The translations under genes and the position numbers were made by a program. A stretch of DNA of 64,000 nucleotides. It comes from Devosia ginsengisoli. Lineage in GTDB: Bacteria; Pseudomonadota; Alphaproteobacteria; Rhizobiales; Devosiaceae. Location of the stretch: the NCBI RefSeq assembly GCF_007859655.1, contig NZ_CP042304.1:1674001-1738000 (forward strand), read 5' to 3'. The notes under the pieces are model-generated. The model made no database searches and was not told the origin of the DNA. It saw nothing but the letters and a program-made list of their open reading frames with translations. This document shows, piece by piece, positions 39,030-47,774 of this stretch (position 1 is the first letter of the stretch; the number at the start of each line of letters is the position of its first letter).

Positions 39030-39532
39030 TACTGCACCAGGATTTCCTTGAACAACACGGACTCGACGCGGCTCGGATAGATCGCGACGTTGACGCGGCG
39101 CAGCAGCTCTTCCTTGAGGCGATAGACGCCGGCCGAACCTTCGAGGTCGGACCGGCGCAGCTCGCGCAGATAGACCTGGAAGGCATCGACCACCTTGGCC
39201 ATGCGCGGCTGGATTTCGAGCATCATCTCCTGATTGGCGACTTCAAGCGCCACGGTCAGCTTCATGAACGAGCTCTTTGGCTCGGCATCGTCCTTCAGGT
39301 TCACGATCATCGGCGGCAGGTTGAAGATGAAGGTGTGCCCGGTATTGACCGCCCCTTCCGGCAACGCGCCCTCCGCGACCGTTTCGGCCGGCGCGGAAGA
39401 GGATGAGAGGAAGAAGTAAAGCCCGGCGCCCGCCAGCAAGACGACTATGGCCGCCGCGCCAATGATGATGAAGAGCTTTGGCGGCCCCTTCCGGGTCGCG
39501 GCGCCGTCTTCGATTTCTGCATCAGCGGCCAT
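39029..39532 (-). CDS. fliL: Flagellar basal body-associated protein FliL
   Basis: The 167-residue protein has a single membrane helix (LFIIIGAAAIVVLLAGAGLY). A periplasmic FliL domain follows (GHTFIFNLPPMIVNLKDDAE and FMKLTVALEVANQEMMLEIQ). FliL supports the stators under load. It heads the fliL-fliM-DUF6468-motE operon, with a CtrA-like box 68 bases upstream. Confidence 0.93.
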   Translation of the reverse strand: MAADAEIEDGAATRKGPPKLFIIIGAAAIVVLLAGAGLYFFLSSSSAPAETVAEGALPEGAVNTGHTFIFNLPPMIVNLKDDAEPKSSFMKLTVALEVANQEMMLEIQPRMAKVVDAFQVYLRELRRSDLEGSAGVYRLKEELLRRVNVAIYPSRVESVLFKEILVQ

Positions 39533-39599
39533 GCCAACCCTGCCAGATATGAGGCTTCCCGGACGATTCCGGCTGTTGGTCCAGCTAAGCGGTCGATGG

Positions 39600-39614
39600 T
39601 TAACGATTGGTTAC
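39600..39614. promoter_or_regulatory. CtrA-like box before fliL
   Basis: On the - strand, GTAA, seven bases (CCAATCG) and TTAACC form a CtrA-type site with one mismatch in the first half. It is 68 bases upstream of the fliL start, near where the -35 region of a CtrA promoter would be. Confidence 0.65.
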
Positions 39615-39629
39615 AAATCGACCCCAAGC

Positions 39630-39656
39630 GGCAAAATTTGCCGGGCAGCTTTTGCC
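39630..39656. promoter_or_regulatory. Paired GGCA-N-TTGCC palindromes between fliL and flgF
   Basis: GGCAAAATTTGCC (39630-39642) and GGCAGCTTTTGCC (39644-39656) lie one base apart. They are 77-104 bases upstream of the sigma-54 element of flgF, a usual distance for enhancer sites of an NtrC-type activator such as FlbD. Confidence 0.62.
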
Positions 39657-39732
39657 GTGCGCGGAAAGAATGACGCGGCATGGATAGCAGGGCCTGAGAC
39701 CTATCTATCTGATTTTATTAAAGTTCGTGACT

Positions 39733-39748
39733 TGGCATGGTTGCTGCA
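39733..39748 (+). promoter_or_regulatory. Sigma-54 promoter of flgF
   Basis: TGGCATGGTTGCTGCA matches the -24/-12 consensus TGGCACG-N4-TTGCA with two changes and keeps both invariant GG and GC at the right spacing. The flgF start codon is 71 bases downstream. Confidence 0.72.
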
Positions 39749-39818
39749 AGGTAAATGGCGAGGCCGCGGCTTGGGGAAGTCGGCAGTCTCGGGGACGTTA
39801 ATATTCCGGGGATCAGCA

Positions 39819-40559
39819 ATGATCGAGAATGCGCAGCTCATCAGCCTGTCCAAGCAGATAGCGCTCCAGCGGCAGATGGACGTGGTGGCCAACAACATGG
39901 CCAACATCAACACGTCAGGCTTCAAGGCCGAGAACATCCTGTTCGAGGAATATGTGATGCCGGTCGCCCGCGACCAGGATTTCCCGAGCCTCGACCAGCC
40001 CCTCTCCTATGTGCAGGACTGGGCCACGATGCACGACCTCAGCGGCGGCGCCATGGTGCAGACCGGCAATGACCTCGATGTCGGCCTCAATGGCGACGGC
40101 TTCTTTGCCGTGCAGACCCCGGCCGGCGAGCGCTGGACCCGGTCCGGCGCCTTCCAGCTCAGCGCTACCGGCACCCTGGTCGATCTCAACGGCAATCCCG
40201 TGCTCGGCGAAGGTGGCCCGATCCAGTTCGGCGCCGAGGAAACCGGCATCCTGATCGCCGCCGATGGCTCGGTCAGCTCCAGCGCCGGCCCCAAGGGTCG
40301 CCTGCGCCTCGTCGAATTCGCCAATGCGCAGGAACTGACCCGCGAGGGCAATAACCTGTTTGCCGGCGGCACGCCGGTCGCCGCCACCAATACCAAGGCC
40401 ATGCAGGGCTTCATCGAACGCTCCAACGTCTCGGGCGTCGCCGAAATGGCCGAGATGATCCGCGTGACCCGTGCCTACGAATCCGCCGCCAATCTGGCCC
40501 AGAAGCAGGATGAGCTGCGCCGCAGCGCCATCCAGCGACTGGGCGACGCCAACGCCTGA
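39819..40559 (+). CDS. flgF: Flagellar proximal rod protein FlgF
   Basis: The 246-residue protein starts MIENAQLISLSKQIALQRQM and DVVANNMANINTSGF, the rod-protein signature. It carries VGLNGDGFFAVQTPAGERWT and ends with RVTRAYESAANLAQKQDELR. The long upstream extension in frame has no similarity; the ATG at 39819 is the start. It opens the flgF-flgG-flgA-flgH operon under a sigma-54 type promoter. Confidence 0.94.
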   Translation: MIENAQLISLSKQIALQRQMDVVANNMANINTSGFKAENILFEEYVMPVARDQDFPSLDQPLSYVQDWATMHDLSGGAMVQTGNDLDVGLNGDGFFAVQTPAGERWTRSGAFQLSATGTLVDLNGNPVLGEGGPIQFGAEETGILIAADGSVSSSAGPKGRLRLVEFANAQELTREGNNLFAGGTPVAATNTKAMQGFIERSNVSGVAEMAEMIRVTRAYESAANLAQKQDELRRSAIQRLGDANA

Positions 40560-40573
40560 TCGGAGCAAATGCC

Positions 40574-41359
40574 ATGAAAGCCCTCTACATCGCATCGACC
40601 GGCATGGGCGCGCAGGAACGCAATGTCGAAGTCATTTCCAACAATATCGCCAATATGCGGACCACGGGCTACAAGCGCCAGCGCGCCGAGTTCGAGGACC
40701 TGCTCTACCAGCAGATCACCCGCGCCGGCTCGCAGACCTCCGACCAGGGCACGATGATCCCGGCGGGCCTGGAAATCGGTTCGGGCGTGCGCACCGTCTC
40801 CACCCCGCGCGTGATGAGCCAGGGCGCGGTCAACATCACCGAGCGCGAGCTGGACGTGGCTATCCGCGGCGAAGGCTTCTTCATGGTGCAGCTGCCCGAT
40901 GGCCGCACCGCCTATACCCGCGACGGCTCGTTCGAGCGCTCGCCCGAAGGCGAGATCGTCACCTCGACCGGCTATCCGATCGATCCGGGCATCACCATTC
41001 CGGGCACGGCGACCTCGGTCGCCATCTCGCCCGACGGCATGGTCAGCGCCTATCTCGACAATGAATCCACCCCGACCCAGATGGGCCAGCTCCAGCTGGC
41101 CCGCTTCGTCAACAAGTCGGGCCTGGAATCCATGGGCGACAACCTGTTCGTGGAAACCGCGGCCAGCGGCCCGGCCCAGGTCAGCGTGCCCAACAATGAT
41201 GGCACGGGCGACCTGATGCAGGGCTATCTCGAAATGGCAAACGTCAATTCCGTCACCGAAATCGCCGACCTCATCGCTGCCCAGCGCGCCTACGAGATGA
41301 ACGCCCGCGTCATCTCCGGTGCCGACCAGATGATGCAGGCCACGAGCCAGTTGCGTTGA
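40574..41359 (+). CDS. flgG: Flagellar distal rod protein FlgG
   Basis: The 261-residue protein starts MKALYIASTGMGAQERNVEV and ISNNIANMRTTGYKR, and ends with NSVTEIADLIAAQRAYEMNA and ISGADQMMQATSQLR, both diagnostic for FlgG. It polymerises into the distal rod. It lies 14 bases after flgF and six before flgA. Confidence 0.95.
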   Translation: MKALYIASTGMGAQERNVEVISNNIANMRTTGYKRQRAEFEDLLYQQITRAGSQTSDQGTMIPAGLEIGSGVRTVSTPRVMSQGAVNITERELDVAIRGEGFFMVQLPDGRTAYTRDGSFERSPEGEIVTSTGYPIDPGITIPGTATSVAISPDGMVSAYLDNESTPTQMGQLQLARFVNKSGLESMGDNLFVETAASGPAQVSVPNNDGTGDLMQGYLEMANVNSVTEIADLIAAQRAYEMNARVISGADQMMQATSQLR

Positions 41360-41364
41360 GGGGT

Positions 41365-42315
41365 ATGAAGATGATCCTGCGTTCCACCATCGCCACCCTT
41401 GCCGGAATGCTGCTGACAGGCGCCGCCTGGGCCGCGCCCGTGCTCAAGGCCGATATCGTCGTCACCGGCGCCATCGTCACTGTCGGCGACATGTTCGAGG
41501 ATGCCGGCGCTGCCGCCGAGCAGGCCCTGTTCCGTGCCCCGATGCCCGGCACCAGCGGCATGGTCGGCCTGGCCGATGTCGACGCTGCGCTCAACCGCAT
41601 CGGCATCGACGCGTTCGAAGCCGCAGGGGTCGACAGCGTGCGCGTCACCCGCGCCGCCACTATCGTGGATGAAGCTGCACTGGCCGATCTCATCACCGCC
41701 GACCTCGCCGCCCGCGGCATTGTCGGAACAGGCATGAGTGTCGATACGCTGTTCTCCAGCCCGGTCCAGCCGCTCAATGCCGAGGCCGTGGCCCAACCCG
41801 CCAGCATTATCAGCCTGCGCTACCTGCCCGGCAGCGGTGCCTTCACCGCCCGCTTCGCCATTGCGGGCATCGACCAGCCACTCGACGTGGCCGGCTCGAT
41901 CGAACTGATGATCGAAGCGCCCCATATCAAGGCCAACCTGCCGGCCGGCACGCTGCTGGCCGAGAGCAATATCGAAATGCGCCCCGTGCCGCTGAAATTC
42001 GTCGAAAGCAGCGGCGTGCCGCGGCTGGAAGACGTGGTCGGCAAGACCCTGCTGCGCCAGAGCCGCGAAGGCATGATGCTGCGCGCCGCCGACGTGGCCG
42101 TGCCGCTTGCCATCAACAAGAACGACCCCGTGACCATCTATTTCCGCAAGGGCCCGATGACGCTGACCGTCAAGGGCCAGGCCGTTACCGGCGCCGCCTC
42201 TGGTGGGCCGGTGCAGGTGCTCAACCTCATGTCCAAGCGCGTCATCAGCGCCACCGCAATCTCTGCCGGCGCCGTCGAAGTCAGCGCCGACCCGCTCGCC
42301 GTAGCGGGACTCTAA
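41365..42315 (+). CDS. flgA: Flagellar P-ring chaperone FlgA
   Basis: The 316-residue protein has a signal peptide (MILRSTIATLAGMLLTGAAW, then AAPVLKAD). An SAF-like domain follows (NLPAGTLLAESNIEMRPVPL, LRQSREGMMLRAADV), ending VQVLNLMSKRVISATAIS. FlgA helps FlgI assemble the P ring in the periplasm. The ATG at 41365 follows a GAGGGG box and lies five bases after flgG. Confidence 0.92.
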   Translation: MKMILRSTIATLAGMLLTGAAWAAPVLKADIVVTGAIVTVGDMFEDAGAAAEQALFRAPMPGTSGMVGLADVDAALNRIGIDAFEAAGVDSVRVTRAATIVDEAALADLITADLAARGIVGTGMSVDTLFSSPVQPLNAEAVAQPASIISLRYLPGSGAFTARFAIAGIDQPLDVAGSIELMIEAPHIKANLPAGTLLAESNIEMRPVPLKFVESSGVPRLEDVVGKTLLRQSREGMMLRAADVAVPLAINKNDPVTIYFRKGPMTLTVKGQAVTGAASGGPVQVLNLMSKRVISATAISAGAVEVSADPLAVAGL

Positions 42316-42335
42316 AGCCTCAAGAGACCAGACCA

Positions 42336-43073
42336 ATGAACCTCATCAAACTCGCCGCCCTCCTGACGCTCACGGCCAGCCTGGCTGCCTGCAGCACCAT
42401 GGACCAGCTCGCCAGCGTCGGCCAGGCGCCGCCGCTGACCGCTATTGCCGACCCGACCACGACGGCGGGCTACCAGCCGGTGCATATGCCCATGCCCGAG
42501 GCCATCGCCGATACCTATCAGCCCAATTCGCTGTATCGCACCTCGGCCAAGGGCTTCTTCAAGGACGAGCGCGCCCACCGCATCGGCGATATCCTGACCG
42601 TGATGGTGACCATCGACGACAGTGCCCAGATCGCCAACACCACCCAGACGGGCCGCAACTCGACCAATTCGGCCGGCATGGGCGGTATTTTCGGCGTCGC
42701 CGTCGACAATATCAGCGGCGGCAGCATCAATCCCTCGGCGATGATCGACTTCGACTCCGGCCTCACCAATCGCGGCAATGGCTCGGTCAATCGCTCGGAA
42801 AGCCTCGAAACCTCGGTTGCCGCCGTCGTCACCCAGGTCCTGCCCAATGGCAACCTGGTGATCGAGGGCCGCCAGGAAGTGCGGGTGAATTTCGAAGTGC
42901 GCGACCTGATCGTCGCCGGCATCGTGCGGCCCTCCGATATCCAGGCCAACAATACGATCCTATCATCCAAAATCGCCGAAGCCCGCATCTCCTACGGCGG
43001 CCGCGGCCAGATCACCAACATGCAGCAGCCGCGCTACGGCCAGCAGGCCATGGACGCCATCCTGCCCTTCTAA
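42336..43073 (+). CDS. flgH: Flagellar L-ring lipoprotein FlgH
   Basis: The 245-residue protein is a lipoprotein with lipobox LAAC at residue 19 (LTASLAACSTM). It has the FlgH core (RAHRIGDILTVMVTIDDSAQ, VTQVLPNGNLVIEGRQEVRV, NFEVRDLIVAGIVRPSDI). It forms the L ring in the outer membrane. It ends the flgF operon and is followed by a hairpin terminator. Confidence 0.94.
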   Translation: MNLIKLAALLTLTASLAACSTMDQLASVGQAPPLTAIADPTTTAGYQPVHMPMPEAIADTYQPNSLYRTSAKGFFKDERAHRIGDILTVMVTIDDSAQIANTTQTGRNSTNSAGMGGIFGVAVDNISGGSINPSAMIDFDSGLTNRGNGSVNRSESLETSVAAVVTQVLPNGNLVIEGRQEVRVNFEVRDLIVAGIVRPSDIQANNTILSSKIAEARISYGGRGQITNMQQPRYGQQAMDAILPF

Positions 43074-43181
43074 GATCACAGCAGTTTCCCTGCCGGCGCA
43101 TTCCCCCAATGGCGCGGCAGGGTCCCTGGCGGGCGCCAGAATGGCCCCGCCCGGTCGGCTCCAGAACAGATCCGGCCTTCC

Positions 43182-43212
43182 AGAGGCGCAGTCCCCCGGC
43201 TGCGCCTCTTCC
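43182..43212 (+). terminator. Terminator after flgH
   Basis: AGAGGCGCAG and CTGCGCCTCT form a perfect 10-bp stem with an 8-base loop, followed by TCCCCTTT. It starts 109 bases after the flgH stop. Confidence 0.65.
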
Positions 43213-43271
43213 CCTTTAGGGGAACGCATCGGGCCCGCTATGGTTGACCAGCAGCGAACAAGGAGATTGCC

Positions 43272-43430
43272 ATGTCCATGGGCACAGGAATTGCAGTCGG
43301 GGTCGCCATTGGCGTCGCCATCGGTGTCGCGATGGATAATGTCGCGATGGGGATCGGCATCGGCATTGCGATCGGCATCGCCATGGGCGGCGCCTGGCAG
43401 GCGTTCGGCAAGAACAAACCGAAGGAGTGA
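43272..43430 (+). CDS. Small glycine-zipper membrane protein
   Basis: A 52-residue protein opens MSMGTGIAVGVAIGVAIGVA and has a second glycine-spaced helix (MGIGIGIAIGIAMGGAWQAF) before the basic tail KNKPKE. An AAGGAG box stands at good spacing before the ATG. Such GxxxG-rich mini-proteins oligomerise in membranes; the role is unknown. The repeated GTC-GCC and GGC-ATC codons make the gene itself repetitive. Confidence 0.72.
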   Translation: MSMGTGIAVGVAIGVAIGVAMDNVAMGIGIGIAIGIAMGGAWQAFGKNKPKE

Positions 43431-43458
43431 TCGGTTTTGCCCCAGCACCGAACGGGCT

Positions 43459-43564
43459 TCCCTCCCCCTTGTGGGGAGGGAATGAGGGTGGGGGTATGCC
43501 ACAGGCACCAATTTCGCGGAGAGACCCCCCACCCTTGATCCCTCCCCACAAGGGGGAGGGAGAC
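43459..43564. repeat. Palindromic CTCCCCCTTGTGGGGAGGG element
   Basis: Arms TCCCTCCCCCTTGTGGGGAG and CCTCCCCACAAGGGGGAGGG are inverted around a short spacer. It lacks the GGACTTAGC hairpin of the copies near cckA and fliQ, so it is a simpler form of the same family. Confidence 0.75.
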
Positions 43565-43665
43565 GACTGATGGTCCGGTTCATCCACTAACCAGGCGTCA
43601 CCCACACTTGCCGTTCCGGTCAGGCTATGGAACATCACGCCTTCCAGCTATTCCCGGAGCCCCCT

Positions 43666-45156
43666 ATGTCCTTCCAAAAACTCGATACTCTCGGCCGCAA
43701 GCTCGAAGCGCTGGAGCATGCGCTGTCGATATTGGGGGCGGACGAAGCTACGCATATGGCGGTCGGCGGCGGCGAGAAGCGGGCCGAGGCCATGTCGAAC
43801 CTGGCGGGCATGTATCATGCGCAGGCCACCGCGCCTGAAATCGCCGACTGGATCGAGGCGGCCAAACCCGAGAGCGAGGACCAGACGCTCGCGCTGGCCG
43901 AGTTCAAGCGGCAATATATCAACGCCACCTGCCTCCCCACCGAATTCGTCGAGCGCCGCACCGCGGCCACCATGCGTTCGGAGCAGCTCTGGCGCGAGCT
44001 GCGCGCCAAGGGCGATTGGGACAGTTTTTTGCCGGCGCTGGAGGGCGTGGTGGCGCTGGTGCGCGAAGAGGCGCAATTGCGCAGCGAGGCGCTGAAACTG
44101 GCGCCTTACGACGCGCTGATGGATCAGTATGACCCCGGAAACCGGACGGCGGAGCTGGATGCGGTGTTCAGCGATCTGAAGGGTTTCCTCAAGGGCTTCG
44201 TACCCGAGGCGCTCGACGCACAGGAACGCCGGCTGGCCAAGCGCCCGCGCAAGAGCCTCAACGGTCCCTACCCGATCGAAAAGCAGCGCGAACTGGGCCT
44301 GGCCGCCATGCGCGCCGTGGGCTTCGATTTCACCCACGGCTCGCTCGCCGTGTCGCATCACCCCTTCTGCGGCGGCGTGCCATCAGACGTGCGCATGACC
44401 ACGCGCTATCGCACCGACGAATTCCTGAGCTCGTTGATGGGTGTGCTGCACGAAACCGGCCACGCGCTCTACGAGCAGGGCCTGCCCAAGGACTGGTCGC
44501 ATTGGCCTCTCGGCAAGGCGCGCGGCATGGGCATCCATGAAAGCCAGAGCCTGTTTGTGGAGATGCAGCTGGCGCGAAGCCCCGAATTCTGGGAATTCGC
44601 CCTGCCGCTGGTGCATCTGCATCTGGGCGAGGACGCCATTCCCGGCTGGGATATCGCCGATATCCTCAACGAGGTGAACTATGTCGAACGCGGCTATATC
44701 CGCGTCGATGCCGACGAGGTCACCTACCCGCTCCACGTCATCCTGCGCTACGAACTGGAGCAGGAGCTGGTCAACGGCAAGCTGGAAGCCAGCCAGATCC
44801 CCGAGGCCTGGGACGCCAAGATGACCGAATATCTCGGCATCTCGACCCTCGCCGATCCCAAGGACGGCCCGATGCAGGACGTGCACTGGCCCGGCGGCGC
44901 CTTCGGCTATTTCCCCAGCTACACTTTGGGCGCCATGATCGCGGCCCAGCAATGGGCGGCTTTGGAAAAGGCCCAGCCGGGCGTACGCGAAGATATTCGC
45001 AAGGGCGAATTCGGCGGGGTCAACCAGTGGCGCAGCGACAATATCTGGTCGCAGGGCTCGCGCTGGTCGACGCCGGACCTGATTACCAAGGCAACGGGCG
45101 AGCCGCTCAACGCCGATTTCTTCAAGGCGCATTTGAAGCAGCGCTACCTGGCCTGA
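43666..45156 (+). CDS. M32 family metallocarboxypeptidase
   Basis: The 496-residue enzyme belongs to the Taq carboxypeptidase (M32) family. The zinc motif HETGH (HExxH) is in SLMGVLHETGHALYEQGLPK. The third ligand region is GIHESQSLFVEMQL, and the family signatures HPFCGGVPSDVRMTTRY and VTYPLHVILRYELEQELVNG are present. It removes C-terminal residues from peptides, probably in the cytoplasm. ATG at 43666 is chosen; an earlier in-frame ATG adds 13 residues unlike the family. Confidence 0.93.
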   Translation: MSFQKLDTLGRKLEALEHALSILGADEATHMAVGGGEKRAEAMSNLAGMYHAQATAPEIADWIEAAKPESEDQTLALAEFKRQYINATCLPTEFVERRTAATMRSEQLWRELRAKGDWDSFLPALEGVVALVREEAQLRSEALKLAPYDALMDQYDPGNRTAELDAVFSDLKGFLKGFVPEALDAQERRLAKRPRKSLNGPYPIEKQRELGLAAMRAVGFDFTHGSLAVSHHPFCGGVPSDVRMTTRYRTDEFLSSLMGVLHETGHALYEQGLPKDWSHWPLGKARGMGIHESQSLFVEMQLARSPEFWEFALPLVHLHLGEDAIPGWDIADILNEVNYVERGYIRVDADEVTYPLHVILRYELEQELVNGKLEASQIPEAWDAKMTEYLGISTLADPKDGPMQDVHWPGGAFGYFPSYTLGAMIAAQQWAALEKAQPGVREDIRKGEFGGVNQWRSDNIWSQGSRWSTPDLITKATGEPLNADFFKAHLKQRYLA

Positions 45157-45206
45157 CGGGAACAGGAGAAGCGGATCACCCGTTTGCCTCCGAAAGGAGG
45201 TGCGCG

Positions 45207-45356
45207 ATGATCCGCAAGCTCAAATCCGGGGAATACCGGCTCTATTCCCGCAAGACCGATCCCAAGACCGGCAAGCGCCGGAATCTGGGGACGTTTGATA
45301 CGCGTGAAGCGGCCGAGAAGCACGAGCGCGAGGTGCAGTATTTCAAGCGGCATTGA
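45207..45356 (+). CDS. Small conserved basic protein
   Basis: The 49-residue protein MIRKLKSGEYRLYSRKTDPK continues TGKRRNLGTFDTREAAEKHE and ends REVQYFKRH. A perfect AAAGGAGG ribosome-binding site precedes it. The sequence resembles the short DNA-binding strand module seen at the N-terminus of some integrases, but no integrase follows. It may be a stand-alone nucleic-acid binder. It starts 51 bases after the M32 gene. Confidence 0.75.
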   Translation: MIRKLKSGEYRLYSRKTDPKTGKRRNLGTFDTREAAEKHEREVQYFKRH

Positions 45357-45376
45357 AACCTCTGTGGCTCCCGTCA

Positions 45377-45425
45377 CCCCACCCTCATTCCCTCCCCCTT
45401 GTGGGGAGGGAATGAGGGTGGGGGT
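45377..45425. repeat. Palindromic CTCCCCCTTGTGGGGAGGG element, short copy
   Basis: CACCCTCATTCCCTCCCCC and GGGGAGGGAATGAGGGTG are inverted with almost no loop, giving a single long hairpin just after the 49-residue gene. It may act as a transcription stop. Confidence 0.75.
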
Positions 45426-45564
45426 AGGCCACACGCACCGGCAAAACTTGACTTCCCCACTCCCATCCCTATTTTCCCGTCATCCGCAGCACTGACCGGA
45501 CGGTACCCCATGGATTCCACGCTGAACGACTGCCTCGCTTGCATCGCTCACTTGGAATCCGTCC

Positions 45565-47160
45565 ATGCCCGCCTCCGTTTCACTGCACCAGCTTTCCTAT
45601 TCGACGCCTGACAACCAGCCGCTCTTTTCCGGCCTCGACCTCTCGTTCGGCAATGAACGAACGGGGCTGATCGGCCGCAACGGCACGGGCAAGTCCACCC
45701 TGCTCCGCATCATCGCCGGGCAGTTGCAACCGGCTGCCGGCTCGGTGAGCGAGCAGGGCACGCTTGGCATGCTCAAGCAATTGGTGCAGGTCGCGCCGGA
45801 CGCCACGGTGGCCGACCAGCTTGGCGTGGCCGAAGCGCTGGCGCGGCTCGACCGGCTCGAACAGGGGCTGGGCGACATGGACGATGCCGCCGAGGCAGAC
45901 TGGACCCTGCCGGGGCGGATCGAGACGGCATTGGCAGATGTCGGCCTGCCCGCCTATGCGCCGGATCGGCCGCTGGCGACTCTGAGCGGTGGCCAGCGCA
46001 CACGGCTGGCTTTGGCGCGGCTGATCCTGGCCGAGCCCGATATCATCCTGCTCGACGAACCAACCAATAATCTCGATGCCGACGGCCGCCGGGCCGTTGT
46101 GGACCTGCTGCATCGCTGGCGCGGTGCGGCCATCGTGGTCAGCCATGATCGCGCCTTGCTGCGCGAAATGGATGCCATAGTGGAACTGACGACGCTGGGC
46201 GCCACGACCTATGGCGGCAATTGGGACCATTATGCCGAGCGCAAGGCGCTGGAACTGGCGGCGGCCGAGCATGAGCTGAGCACGGCCGAGCGCAAAGTGG
46301 CGGAAATCGACCGCAAGATCCAGGCCGTGGCCGAGAAGAAGGCGCGCAAGGATGGCGCCGGCAAGCGCAAGGCGGCCAAGGGCGATATTCCCCGCATCAT
46401 GCTGGGTGGCATGAAGGACAACTCCGAAAAGACCAGCGGCGAGAATGCAAGGCTGGCCAACCGCTTGCGGGGCGACGCGGCTGAGGCGGCCAGCGAAGCC
46501 CGGGCCAGGGTCGAAATCCTGACCCCGCTTTCGGTGACGCTGACCCCGACCGGACTGCCCACCGGCCGGACCGTCTTGCAGGCCGATGGGCTGACGGGCG
46601 GGCCGGAAGGCGTGCCGCCTGTTATCCGCGATTTCTCGCTGAACATGACCGGTCCCGAGCGGGTCGCAATCACCGGGCCGAATGGCTCGGGCAAGACCAC
46701 ATTGCTGCGCATGCTGACCGGCGCCCTGCCCGCCGTTTCCGGCACGGCCCGCATCCTCGTGCCGCATGCCATGCTCGACCAGACGGTGAGCCTGCTCGAT
46801 CCGGCACTGAGCATTCGCGACAATTTCCTGGCGCTCAATCCCGATGCCGACGAACGAACCTGCCGTTCGGCGCTGGCCCGCTTCATGTTCCGCGCCGATG
46901 CAGCGCTGCAGCAGGTGGGCACATTGAGCGGTGGCGAAATGCTGCGCGCCGGGCTGGCCTGCACCATCGGCGGCAACCACCCGCCGCAATTGCTGATCCT
47001 GGACGAGCCCACCAACCACCTCGATATCCATGCCATCGAGCAGGTGGAGGCGGGTTTGCGCGGTTATGACGGGGCGCTGCTGGTGGTGAGCCACGACGCC
47101 GACTTTCTCGACGCGATCGGCATCGGCCGCACAATTGCCTTGGCGATGAACGCAAACTGA
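45565..47160 (+). CDS. ABC-F family ATPase (translation factor type)
   Basis: The 531-residue soluble protein has two ABC domains. The first has Walker A GRNGTGKST, signature LSGGQRTRLA and DEPTNNLDAD. The second has GPNGSGKTT, LSGGEMLRAG and DEPTNHLDIH. Between them is a lysine- and alanine-rich linker (AVAEKKARKDGAGKRKAAKG). ABC-F proteins act on ribosomes, either as general translation factors or as antibiotic protection factors; the sequence does not show which. A 33-codon open frame (45510-45611) overlaps its start. Confidence 0.9.
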   Translation: MPASVSLHQLSYSTPDNQPLFSGLDLSFGNERTGLIGRNGTGKSTLLRIIAGQLQPAAGSVSEQGTLGMLKQLVQVAPDATVADQLGVAEALARLDRLEQGLGDMDDAAEADWTLPGRIETALADVGLPAYAPDRPLATLSGGQRTRLALARLILAEPDIILLDEPTNNLDADGRRAVVDLLHRWRGAAIVVSHDRALLREMDAIVELTTLGATTYGGNWDHYAERKALELAAAEHELSTAERKVAEIDRKIQAVAEKKARKDGAGKRKAAKGDIPRIMLGGMKDNSEKTSGENARLANRLRGDAAEAASEARARVEILTPLSVTLTPTGLPTGRTVLQADGLTGGPEGVPPVIRDFSLNMTGPERVAITGPNGSGKTTLLRMLTGALPAVSGTARILVPHAMLDQTVSLLDPALSIRDNFLALNPDADERTCRSALARFMFRADAALQQVGTLSGGEMLRAGLACTIGGNHPPQLLILDEPTNHLDIHAIEQVEAGLRGYDGALLVVSHDADFLDAIGIGRTIALAMNAN

Positions 47161-47175
47161 ATTCACCGCTCAGGA

Positions 47176-47214
47176 CCGGTTCCAAATCATCGGACTAATC
47201 CTCGTGTCATCGGC
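47176..47214 (+). promoter_or_regulatory. Conserved promoter block of the first curlin gene
   Basis: CCGGTTC, 12 bases, CTAATC, five bases and GTCATCGGC stand 82 bases before the curlin start. The same three blocks at nearly the same spacing stand 83 bases before the second curlin gene. This looks like a shared promoter or activator site. Confidence 0.62.
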
Positions 47215-47257
47215 AAGAAGCGCTCGGAGGGAGCGCAGCCCAGACAGGAGAGACCAA

Positions 47258-47692
47258 ATGATCGCCAAGTTCTTCATCACCGCAGTCGCCGCCGTCGCCA
47301 TCGCTGCCTCGGCCGCCCCCGCAATGTCCAACGACGTCTTCGTCAACCAGTTCGGCTTCGGCAATGGTGCCGGCGGTAGCCAGATCGGCTGGAACAACCT
47401 GCTCGGTGTCGACCAGACCGGCAACTGGAACACTGCCACCGGCCACCAGAATGGCGGCAACAATGTCGGCGCCATCGGTCAGCAGGGCAACAACAACTAT
47501 GCCGACACCTGGCAGGACGGCTGGAACAACGCTGCCGGCGTCGGCCAGTTCGGCGACAACCACACCGCCATCCTGACCCAGGACGGTAACGGCAACGTCG
47601 CTGCCGGCGTGCAGGTAGGCAATGGCTGCAATGCCAATATCCACCAGGCCGGTGCGGGCAATGTGACCGCTTTCGTGCAGGCCTGCCCGTAA
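47258..47692 (+). CDS. Curlin repeat amyloid subunit
   Basis: The 144-residue protein has a signal peptide (MIAKFFITAVAAVAIAASAA, then PAMSND) and about ten repeats of 11 residues with the pattern x-Q-x-G-x-x-N-x-A/G, for example GQQGNNNYADT and TQDGNGNVAAG. This is the half-repeat of CsgA/CsgB, which stacks into amyloid curli fibres at the cell surface. Two cysteines near the end (NGCNA, QACP) are unusual for a curlin. Start at 47258 has a GGAG box. It is followed by csgH and a second curlin; no csgD, csgE, csgF or csgG is in the window. Confidence 0.86.
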   Translation: MIAKFFITAVAAVAIAASAAPAMSNDVFVNQFGFGNGAGGSQIGWNNLLGVDQTGNWNTATGHQNGGNNVGAIGQQGNNNYADTWQDGWNNAAGVGQFGDNHTAILTQDGNGNVAAGVQVGNGCNANIHQAGAGNVTAFVQACP

Positions 47693-47717
47693 CCAGGTCC
47701 CGACGTGACCTGCGCAT

Positions 47718-47745
47718 AGCCGGAAGGGCATTCCCCCTTCCGGCT
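47718..47745 (+). other. Hairpin between curlin and csgH
   Basis: AGCCGGAAGGG and CCCTTCCGGCT form a perfect 11-bp stem with a six-base loop. There is no T run after it, so it is more likely a partial terminator or mRNA-stabilising hairpin that lowers csgH expression relative to curlin. Confidence 0.65.
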
Positions 47746-47774
47746 CGTGTGCCACCCGAAATCAGGAGGAAGCC

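Noticed and set aside
45207..45356. Integrase fragment or mobile element
   Set aside because: The 49-residue protein has only a weak likeness to an integrase DNA-binding strand module; no catalytic domain, attachment repeat or tRNA is nearby.
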